A DNA stretch of 13,374 nt from an uncultured Eubacteriales bacterium (GTDB taxonomy: Bacteria > Bacillota > Clostridia > Oscillospirales > Oscillospiraceae), in contig URKW01000057.1 in NCBI GenBank assembly GCA_900548615.1, forward strand, positions 1 to 13,374, in the 5' to 3' direction. This document shows, in pieces, positions 6,947-12,546 of this stretch (positions are counted from its first letter, which is position 1; the number at the start of each line of letters is the position of its first letter). A model generated the notes under the pieces. That model was not told the origin of the DNA, did not search any database, and worked only from the letters and a program-made list of their open reading frames with translations. The translations under genes and the position numbers were made by a program.

Positions 6947-7069
6947 TGCGTTCCAAAGACAGCAGGTGGCTTCGCGCCGTAAATCCTGCCGAGGATGGCA
7001 ATAGTTTATGATTGCTGACACCATCCTCATGTCTTTCCGGCATGGGGATGGTTTTTTCTCTAAGAACGC
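6947..7069 (+). promoter_or_regulatory. L10 leader (ribosomal protein L10(L12)4 autoregulation)
   Basis: An L10-leader-type element, to which the L10(L12)4 complex binds in Firmicutes to limit its own synthesis. The recognisable core is CCAAAGACAGCAGG at 6953-6966, then a GGCTTCGCGCC hairpin, then CCTGCCGAGGATGG. GCGTTC (6948-6953) pairs with GAACGC (7064-7069) and closes the element. GAGGATGG (6991-6998) can pair with CCATCCTC (7021-7028), and the same CCATCCTC is the ascending arm of the terminator that follows, so the two forms exclude each other. AAAGAC (6955-6960) can also pair with GTCTTT (7031-7036). Confidence 0.9.
7021..7057 (+). terminator. Attenuator terminator in the L10 leader
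   Basis: Arms 7021-7031 and 7041-7051 pair over 11 bp (one G-U), 9-nt loop, followed by six T (7052-7057). It lies upstream of rplJ and within the leader, so it acts as a conditional terminator and not as the end of rplA. Confidence 0.88.
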
Positions 7070-7079
7070 ACCTCGACCC

Positions 7080-7100
7080 CTTGGTACACATGGGTGTACC
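7080..7100 (+). repeat. Hairpin between attenuator and rplJ start
   Basis: GGTACAC and GTGTACC form a perfect 7-bp stem with a 4-nt loop (ATGG), about 12 nt before the GGAGGTG of rplJ. A role in translation of rplJ is possible but not shown. Confidence 0.5.
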
Positions 7101-7129
7101 GCAAAATCTCATGGAGGTGAACAAGAAGA

Positions 7130-7666
7130 ATGCCCAACGCAAAAGTACTGTCTGAAAAGCAGGCGATCGTGGCGGCTCTGACCGAGAAGGTGCAGAACGC
7201 GGCTGCCGGCGTCCTTGTGGATTACAAGGGCATCACCGTGGCAGAGGATACCGCGCTGCGTGCCAAGTGCCGTGAAAACGACATCGAGTACACCGTCATC
7301 AAGAACACCCTGCTGCGCTTTGCATTCAACAACTGCGGTCTGAACGAGCTGGATGATCAGCTCAACGGCACCACGTCTCTGGCCATCTGCGCCAGCGATC
7401 CCGTGGCTCCCGCCCGTGTCATTGCTGAATTCGCAAAGAAGCTCAATGGCAAGTTCGAGATCAAGGGCGGCTTCATGGAAGGCAAGGTCGTTTCCATGGA
7501 AACCGTCAATGCTCTGGCTTCCATCCCCGCGCTGCCTGTCCTGCAGGCTCAGGTGCTTGGCACCATGCTGGCGCCTATCTCTGCTCTGGCCTGCGTCATC
7601 AAGCAGATCGCCGAGAAGCAGGGCGCGCCCGCCGAGGCTGCCGCTGAAGAAGCTGCCGCCGAGTAA
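7130..7666 (+). CDS. rplJ: 50S ribosomal protein L10
   Basis: A 178-residue L10, the stalk base protein that anchors L7/L12 dimers. The N-terminal rRNA-binding domain has the VIKNTLLR motif at about residues 56-63. The C-terminal part is alanine- and glutamate-rich, as expected for the L7/L12-binding helix. The best ribosome binding site, GGAGG (7113-7117), is 12 nt from the ATG, rather far; the ATG at 7111 overlaps it but is in another frame. It is expressed from the promoter at 6912 under the L10 leader. Confidence 0.97.
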   Translation: MPNAKVLSEKQAIVAALTEKVQNAAAGVLVDYKGITVAEDTALRAKCRENDIEYTVIKNTLLRFAFNNCGLNELDDQLNGTTSLAICASDPVAPARVIAEFAKKLNGKFEIKGGFMEGKVVSMETVNALASIPALPVLQAQVLGTMLAPISALACVIKQIAEKQGAPAEAAAEEAAAE

Positions 7667-7719
7667 GCATCCCCCTACACTTAACAAAAACATTATTCTA
7701 ACAACAGGAGGCTATTACA

Positions 7720-8091
7720 ATGTCTGAGAAAGTTACTGCTATGATCGAAGAGATCAAGGGTCTGACTGTTCTGGAGCTCAGCGAGCTGGTTCACGCTCTG
7801 GAGGAAGTTTTCGGTGTTTCCGCTGCCGCTATGGCCGCTCCCGCTGCTGGCGCTGCTGCTCCCGCTGCTGAGGAGAAGACCGAGTTCGATGTGGTTCTGA
7901 CCGGTTTCGACGCCGCTCAGAAGATCAAGGTCATCAAGGTCATCCGCGAGGTCATGGGTCTGGGTCTGGCCGAGGCCAAGGCTGCTGTCGAGGGCGCTCC
8001 CACCACCATGAAAGAAGGTCTGTCCAAGGACGACGCCGAGGCTCTGAAGAAGCAGGTCGAGGAAGTCGGCGGCAAGGTCGAGCTGAAGTAA
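7720..8091 (+). CDS. rplL: 50S ribosomal protein L7/L12
   Basis: A 123-residue L7/L12. The N-terminal dimerisation and L10-binding domain covers about 1-32. The flexible Ala/Pro hinge is at about 35-52. The C-terminal factor-binding domain is at about 53-123, with KIKVIKVIREVMGLGLAEAK at 68-87. It recruits translation GTPases to the ribosome. AGGAGG lies 9 nt before the ATG. The 53-bp gap after rplJ is AT-rich and holds no obvious promoter. Codon use is extreme (GCT/GCC, CTG), as in very highly expressed genes. A strong terminator follows 9 bp after the stop. Confidence 0.98.
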   Translation: MSEKVTAMIEEIKGLTVLELSELVHALEEVFGVSAAAMAAPAAGAAAPAAEEKTEFDVVLTGFDAAQKIKVIKVIREVMGLGLAEAKAAVEGAPTTMKEGLSKDDAEALKKQVEEVGGKVELK

Positions 8092-8100
8092 GTTTCTTAC

Positions 8101-8148
8101 AAGCACATAAAAAACAGGAGATGCATCGCATCTCCTGTTTTTGTGCTT
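8101..8148. terminator. Bidirectional terminator after rplL
   Basis: AAAACAGGAGATGC pairs perfectly with GCATCTCCTGTTTT around a 3-nt loop (8125-8127), and the outer AAGCACA/TGTGCTT arms extend it. A-rich and T-rich flanks let it serve both rplL and the leftward flavoprotein gene that ends at 8164. Confidence 0.9.
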
Positions 8149-8163
8149 TCCTAATGGAAGATA

Positions 8164-9363
8164 TCAAATGCTCAGCCCGGCAGCTCTCCCGCTGCTCCAC
8201 GCCCATTGCAGATTATACCCGCCGCAGTCGCCGTCAATATCCAGCACCTCGCCGCAGGCGTAAAAACCCGGCACGAGACGGCTTTCCATGGTGCGGGGAT
8301 CAAACTCGTCGCACCGCAGGCCGCCCGCCGTCACCTGTGCCTGATCGAAGCCGCATACGCCGGTGATGGGCAGCGCAAAGTCCTTTGTCCGTGCCGCAAT
8401 CCGCCGCAGGTCGCCGTCGCTGAGATTGGCGGCGCTCTGGTTGGTAAAGCCGGCTGCTTTGCATATCATCTGGCCCAGACGGCTGTGGAGGGTTCCGGTC
8501 AGCAGCGTGCCCGCCTCACGGCTTCCTGCATTGTCGCGCCGCTGCCGCAGCCAGTCCAGCACCTCCTGCTGCTCCCAGTCCGGCAGCAGATCCAGCGTCA
8601 CCGTCAGCCCCTCGCCGCCAGTGGCGACGGAACGGGAGATATCAAAAATCGCCGGGCCGCTGACGCCGTACTCGGTGAACAGCACCTCACCCCGGTTCTG
8701 TGCCAGCACCTCGCCGCCTCGGTGGATGGTGACGCCCGTCTCGGCCTTCACGCCCTTCAAGGCCCGGGGGTAGGTGGGATCGGTCTTGACCTGCACCAGC
8801 GAGGGATACAGCGCCGTGCGGTGATGCCCCAGCCCCTTTGCCAGCTGATAGCCGTCCATAACGCCGCCTACCTTGCCGCCTGCCGCGCCGCCCGCCGCAA
8901 GGATCACCCGGTCGGCGGTAAATTCTTCACCGGATTCGGTGCGAACAAGAAAAATGTTGCCTTTTTTGCGGATACCCGTTACCGGACAGGCAGTATGCAG
9001 GTCAATTCCGTGGTCTTCCAGCGCGAACCGCAGCACGTCCAGCACGCTGCCGGCCATGTTGCTGAAGGGATATACCCGTCCGCTGTCCTCAGCCGTGGTG
9101 AGCAGCCCCAGTCCGGCAAAGTACAGCAGCGTATTTCCCACGTCGAAGGCGGCCAGCGCATGGTCGCAAAACCCCTCGCCGCCGTGATAGTGGGCGGGGG
9201 AGACGTGGTGGTTGGTCAGGTTGCACCGGCCGTTTCCAGTGGCCATCAGCTTGCGGCCTACGCGCCCCTGCCGCTCCAGCAGCGTCACGGCGTGGCCGTT
9301 CTCCGCTGCCGTCAGCGCCGCCATCATCCCGGCAGCTCCGCCGCCGATCACCAGTACTCTCAT
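8164..9363 (-). CDS. BaiN/HI0933-family flavoprotein
   Basis: A 399-residue FAD-dependent oxidoreductase of the HI0933/BaiN (aminoacetone oxidase-like) family. The FAD-binding Rossmann motif VIGGGAAGM is at residues 5-13, and the family signature GRKLMATGNGRCNLTN is at 36-51. The second signature near the C-terminus is CGEVLDIDGDCGGYNLQWAW, starting about residue 368. BaiN of bile-acid-converting clostridia has been linked to bile acid 7-dehydroxylation, but this family is found in nearly all Clostridia, and no other bai gene is seen here, so that role should not be assumed. The start ATG overlaps the ruvX stop (ATGA), suggesting translational coupling. The length is normal. Confidence 0.9.
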   Translation of the reverse strand: MRVLVIGGGAAGMMAALTAAENGHAVTLLERQGRVGRKLMATGNGRCNLTNHHVSPAHYHGGEGFCDHALAAFDVGNTLLYFAGLGLLTTAEDSGRVYPFSNMAGSVLDVLRFALEDHGIDLHTACPVTGIRKKGNIFLVRTESGEEFTADRVILAAGGAAGGKVGGVMDGYQLAKGLGHHRTALYPSLVQVKTDPTYPRALKGVKAETGVTIHRGGEVLAQNRGEVLFTEYGVSGPAIFDISRSVATGGEGLTVTLDLLPDWEQQEVLDWLRQRRDNAGSREAGTLLTGTLHSRLGQMICKAAGFTNQSAANLSDGDLRRIAARTKDFALPITGVCGFDQAQVTAGGLRCDEFDPRTMESRLVPGFYACGEVLDIDGDCGGYNLQWAWSSGRAAGLSI

Positions 9364-9785
9364 GTCTGCTTCTCCAGTCGTTTCCGGGTCAGATAGCCCT
9401 CCAGCATCAGCGAAGCCGCTACTGCGTCCACGGTTTTCTTCCGCTGCTTGCCGTTTTTGCCGTTATGAAACAGGATGGCGTGGGCCTCCACGGTGCTGCG
9501 CCGCTCGTCCCACAACGTGACGTTCAGTCCCGTGGATTCCCGCAGCGTATCGGCGTAGGCGGCGCATTTCTCGGCGCGGGGCCCCAGCGTGCCGTCCATG
9601 TTCTTGGGATAGCCCAGCACCAGCTCCGTCACGCCGTGCTCCTGCACCAGACGGCAGATTTCCGCCGTCACCACGTCGGCCTTGCGGCTGTCGATGACGG
9701 TGGAGAACCCCGCCAGCGTACCGGTGGCGTCGGAAATGGCCACGCCGGTGTGGGCATCGCCGTAATCAATGGCCATGATCTTCAT
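9360..9785 (-). CDS. ruvX: Putative Holliday junction resolvase RuvX/YqgF
   Basis: A 141-residue RuvX/YqgF protein with an RNase H-like fold. The first catalytic Asp is in MAIDYGDAHTGVAISD (residues 4-19), the middle motif is LVLGYPKNMDG at about 55-65, and DERRST near 93-98 and the C-terminal VDAVAASLMLEGYL complete the active-site region. The family is implicated in 16S rRNA 5'-end processing and in recombination. AGGAGG lies 5 nt before the ATG. It shares a promoter with the flavoprotein gene, which it overlaps by 4 bp. Confidence 0.93.
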   Translation of the reverse strand: MKIMAIDYGDAHTGVAISDATGTLAGFSTVIDSRKADVVTAEICRLVQEHGVTELVLGYPKNMDGTLGPRAEKCAAYADTLRESTGLNVTLWDERRSTVEAHAILFHNGKNGKQRKKTVDAVAASLMLEGYLTRKRLEKQT

Positions 9786-9818
9786 AAAAACCTCCTGATG
9801 GGGGAAATGTTCCCGTCT

Positions 9819-9847
9819 ATCATACCGCGTTTTGCCGCTTTTCGCAA
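9819..9847 (-). promoter_or_regulatory. Promoter of ruvX and the flavoprotein gene
   Basis: Reading leftward, TTGCGA (9842-9847), a 17-bp spacer and TATGAT (9819-9824), about 34 bp before the ruvX start. A small GGGAA/TTCCC hairpin (9802-9814) lies just downstream. Confidence 0.7.
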
Positions 9848-10020
9848 CAGGGAAAAGGGGAGATGCAGGTAAAAATGCGGAGAGACGCTGCTGGTTTTTC
9901 CGAGGCGCTGCACGTGACGGAGGGCGCGGCAGGGCTGTATTGACGGTCTGTGTCCGCCGGTTTTGTCAGATTTATGCAATCGGGGCTTGAAATTTTGGCG
10001 ACTTTTGTCAGCACTGACAC
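9848..10020. other. Gene-free part of the ruvX-ABC importer spacer
   Basis: No coding sequence that I can support. A GTCAG-CA-CTGAC inverted repeat lies at 10007-10018, just before the importer promoter. No terminator or RNA gene was recognised in the rest. Confidence 0.5.
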
Positions 10021-10049
10021 TTTACATTAGCGTGATAAAGTGGTAGAGT
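10021..10049 (+). promoter_or_regulatory. Promoter of the substrate-binding protein gene
   Basis: TTTACA (10021-10026), a 17-bp spacer and TAGAGT (10044-10049). Two dyads overlap it: ACTTTA/TAAAGT (10019-10024 with 10036-10041), and TGGTA/TACCA (10041-10045 with 10052-10056), the second covering the -10 box and the expected start, as an operator would. Confidence 0.55.
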
Positions 10050-10073
10050 ATTACCATACTAAAAACAACACAC

Positions 10074-10091
10074 GGCATCCCAAAGGATGCC
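10074..10091 (+). repeat. Leader hairpin before the SBP gene
   Basis: GGCATCC and GGATGCC form a perfect 7-bp stem with a 4-nt loop (CAAA), ending 6 nt before the AAAGGAG of the SBP gene. There is no T-run; a role in mRNA stability or initiation is possible. Confidence 0.6.
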
Positions 10092-10113
10092 AACGAAAAA
10101 GGAGAAAAGTAAC

Positions 10114-10938
10114 ATGAAAAAGTTTTTGGCAATGCTGCTGGCACTGGTTATGGTGCTGAGCCTGGCCGCCTGCGGTAATCAGGCGACCCCCGATGCGAAC
10201 AACAATGATGCAAGCGACGACAACAGCGATACCCCGGCTGAAGTGACCTACGCCGTGGAAGCCGGCTCCGCCGGTGAGGAAGTGGCCAACGAAATGGGTT
10301 GGAAGATCACCTCTGTGGGCTCCCAGGCTGACGCGCTGATGGAAGTGTCCTCCGGCACCTCCGATGCCGCCATCATCGACCTGCTGATGGCTGGCGCCAT
10401 GGTGGGCGAGGGTACCAGCTATCCCGACCTGAAGGTCACCGATCAGAAGCTGACCTCTGAGCTGTACGGCGCCGGCTGCCGCAAGGGCAGCGATTTGGCC
10501 TCCTACATCAACAGCGTGATGTCCGCGGCTTATGCCGATGGCAGCATGCTGGAGCTGGCCAAGACCTATGGCGTACAGGAGGCTCTGCTGGAGCAGCCCG
10601 CTGCTGAGTTCACCGCTTCCGAGTCCGACAGCGATGTGGCCTACATCCAGGGCAAGGGCAAGCTGGTGGTGGGTATCACCGAGTTTGCACCTATGGATTA
10701 CAAGGATGACAACGGCGAGTGGATCGGCTTTGATGCCGACATGGCCAAGCTGGTAGCCGAGAAACTGGGTGTTGAGGTTGAGTTTGTGGTCATCGACTGG
10801 GACATGAAGGTCAACGAGCTGGACAGCAAGAACATCGACGTGGTGTGGAACGGCATGACCTTGACCGAGGGTGTGACCGCCGCCATGGAGTGCACCAACG
10901 CTTACTGCGAGAACGCGCAGGTTGTCATCACCAAGTGA
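10114..10938 (+). CDS. Circularly permuted ABC substrate-binding lipoprotein
   Basis: A 274-residue lipoprotein of the polar amino acid SBP family (SBP type 3). The signal peptide ends in the lipobox LAAC (17-20), so Cys20 is lipidated and the protein is anchored outside the membrane. An Asn/Asp-rich linker follows (21-43). The domain halves are reversed. Residues 45-157 match what is normally the second half (VEAGSAGEE at 48-56, SQADALMEVSSGTSDAAIID at 70-89, then ELYGAGCRKGSDL at 116-128). Residues 182-274 match what is normally the first half (KLVVGITEFAPMDYKDDNGE at 183-202, GFDADMAKLVAEKLGV at 205-220, IDVVWNGMTLTE at 241-252). The new junction is the acidic linker at about 162-180. The usual Arg after the GMT motif is Val254. 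AAAGGAG lies 9 nt before the ATG at 10114; the frame upstream holds no signal peptide. A permease and an ATPase follow. Confidence 0.9.
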   Translation: MKKFLAMLLALVMVLSLAACGNQATPDANNNDASDDNSDTPAEVTYAVEAGSAGEEVANEMGWKITSVGSQADALMEVSSGTSDAAIIDLLMAGAMVGEGTSYPDLKVTDQKLTSELYGAGCRKGSDLASYINSVMSAAYADGSMLELAKTYGVQEALLEQPAAEFTASESDSDVAYIQGKGKLVVGITEFAPMDYKDDNGEWIGFDADMAKLVAEKLGVEVEFVVIDWDMKVNELDSKNIDVVWNGMTLTEGVTAAMECTNAYCENAQVVITK

Positions 10939-10939
10939 G

Positions 10940-10968
10940 TTGCCAGACGGCAAAAAGTGTGCTATAAT
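10940..10968 (+). promoter_or_regulatory. Promoter of the permease-ATPase genes
   Basis: TTGCCA (10940-10945), a 17-bp spacer and a perfect TATAAT (10963-10968), beginning just after the SBP stop codon. The start would be near 10975, about 117 nt before the permease ATG. Confidence 0.75.
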
Positions 10969-10980
10969 ACAGTTTCCCAT

Positions 10981-11010
10981 GGCAGAGGGCGTGACGCGTC
11001 CTCTGCCTTT
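10981..11010 (+). terminator. Hairpin between SBP and permease genes
   Basis: GGCAGAGG (10981-10988) pairs with CCTCTGCC (11000-11007), with GCG/CGC inside, followed by TTT and, after a GC-rich break, TTTT. It may be a leaky terminator that keeps the SBP message more abundant than the permease message, or a stabilising 5' structure for the message starting near 10975. Confidence 0.5.
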
Positions 11011-11091
11011 GGGCGGCTTTTGATACGGCTGATCCTGTTACTTTTTCGATAGATACGATAGACCCCCACTATACATTAAAGGAGTTTTACC

Positions 11092-11748
11092 ATGTTCTGG
11101 ACCGTCACCCTCTCCCTGCTGAGCGGTATGGGGCAGCTTTTGAAGCTGTTTTTCCTGACGCTGCTGTTTTCCTTGCCGCTGGGACTGCTGATCGCCTTTG
11201 CTCTGCGCAGCCGGTGCAAGCCGGTGAGCTGGCTGTTCAACGTGATCGTGTGGATCATTCGCGGCACGCCCCTGATGCTGCAATTGATCATCATTTTCTA
11301 TGGCCCCGGCAAGTGGTTCGATAATAACATCTGGGCCCTTTTCTCCGATGGCCGTATGGCAGCCTGCGTGGTGGCCTTTGTCATCAACTACGCCTGCTAT
11401 TTCGCCGTCATCTACAAGGGCGGCATCGAGGGCGTCCCCGTGGGGCAGCAGGAGGCCGGTCAGGTGCTGGGCATGACCAAGAGCCAGATCTTCTTCAAGG
11501 TGACGCTGCTGCAAATGGTGAAGCGCATCGTGCCCCCTATGTCCAACGAGATCATTACGCTGGTAAAGGATACATCCCTTGCCCGTATCATCGCGGTGAC
11601 AGAGCTGATCAAGGCCGGTGAGTCCTATATGAAGTCCGCCGGTATCATCTGGCCCCTGTTCTATACGGCGGTGTTCTATCTGGCCTTTGTGGGCATTCTG
11701 ACGCTGCTGTTCAACTACATCGAGCGCAAGCTCAGCTACTTCAGATAA
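11092..11748 (+). CDS. Polar amino acid ABC transporter permease
   Basis: A 218-residue permease of the HisM/GlnP family with about five membrane helices. RGTPLMLQL at residues 57-65 is the family hallmark. The EAA loop that docks onto the ATPase is EAGQVLGMTKSQIFFKV at 121-137, followed by the conserved PPMSNEIITLVKDTSLA at 148-164. AAAGGAG lies before the ATG. Only one permease gene is present, so the membrane part is probably a homodimer. It is 12 bp from the ATPase gene. The substrate cannot be named beyond a polar amino acid or similar small solute. Confidence 0.94.
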   Translation: MFWTVTLSLLSGMGQLLKLFFLTLLFSLPLGLLIAFALRSRCKPVSWLFNVIVWIIRGTPLMLQLIIIFYGPGKWFDNNIWALFSDGRMAACVVAFVINYACYFAVIYKGGIEGVPVGQQEAGQVLGMTKSQIFFKVTLLQMVKRIVPPMSNEIITLVKDTSLARIIAVTELIKAGESYMKSAGIIWPLFYTAVFYLAFVGILTLLFNYIERKLSYFR

Positions 11749-11760
11749 GGAGGTTTCACC

Positions 11761-12546
11761 ATGGCGATTCTGGACGTACAACACATTGAAAAGCACTTTG
11801 GCGACACCTCTGTGCTGAAGGATATCAGTTTTTCGCTGGAGGAGGGACAGGCCCTCTCCATCATCGGCTCATCCGGCAGCGGCAAAACCACGCTGCTGCG
11901 GTGCCTGAATTTCCTGGAGACGCCGGATCAGGGCGTGATCTCCGTTCGGGGCAAGACGCTGTTTGACGCTGCCGACCCTGACACCCGCCGTGAGGCGGAC
12001 ATTCGTAAAAAACGCCTGCATTTTGGTCTGGTGTTCCAGAGCTTCAACCTGTTCCCTCAGTACACGGCACTGGAAAACGTGACACTGGCCCGTAAGCTGA
12101 TGGCGAAAACGGAAAAGACCGGCGAGAGCGAAGATGCCATTCTGGCTGACGGCAGGGCGCTGCTGGAGAAGATGGGCCTTGCCGACCGCATGGAGAACTA
12201 TCCCCACCAGCTGTCCGGTGGACAGCAGCAGCGCGTGGCCATTGCCCGCGCGCTGGCCATGAAGCCGGATATCCTGTGCTTTGACGAGCCTACCTCCGCA
12301 CTCGACCCGGAGCTGACCGGCGAGGTGCTGAAGGTCATTCGCGGCCTTGCCCAGCAGCATACCACCATGATCATCGTGACCCATGAGATGGCCTTTGCCC
12401 GTGATGTGGCCGATCAGGTGATCTTCATGGATGGCGGCGTCATCGTGGAGCAGGGCAGCCCCGAACAGGTCTTCGAAAATCCGCAGCAGGAGCGGACCAA
12501 GGAATTCTTGCAGTCTTACCGCGAGACAAGCAGCGCTCAGGCGTAG
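11761..12546 (+). CDS. Polar amino acid ABC transporter ATPase
   Basis: A 261-residue ATPase of the GlnQ/HisP type. Walker A GSSGSGKT is at 36-43, the Q-loop Gln is at 93 (VFQSFNLFPQ), the ABC signature LSGGQ is at 151-155, Walker B ILCFDE is at 171-176 with the D-loop SALDPE, and the switch His is 208 (THEM). All catalytic elements are intact. TAAGGAGG, overlapping the permease stop, serves its ATG. The stop codon lies within the last codons of the convergent gene (10-bp overlap), and no terminator follows. Confidence 0.96.
   Translation: MAILDVQHIEKHFGDTSVLKDISFSLEEGQALSIIGSSGSGKTTLLRCLNFLETPDQGVISVRGKTLFDAADPDTRREADIRKKRLHFGLVFQSFNLFPQYTALENVTLARKLMAKTEKTGESEDAILADGRALLEKMGLADRMENYPHQLSGGQQQRVAIARALAMKPDILCFDEPTSALDPELTGEVLKVIRGLAQQHTTMIIVTHEMAFARDVADQVIFMDGGVIVEQGSPEQVFENPQQERTKEFLQSYRETSSAQA

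Noticed and set aside
8164..9363. Bile acid 7-dehydroxylation locus
   Set aside because: Only a BaiN-type flavoprotein is present; no other bai gene is seen, and this family is widespread outside bile acid metabolism.
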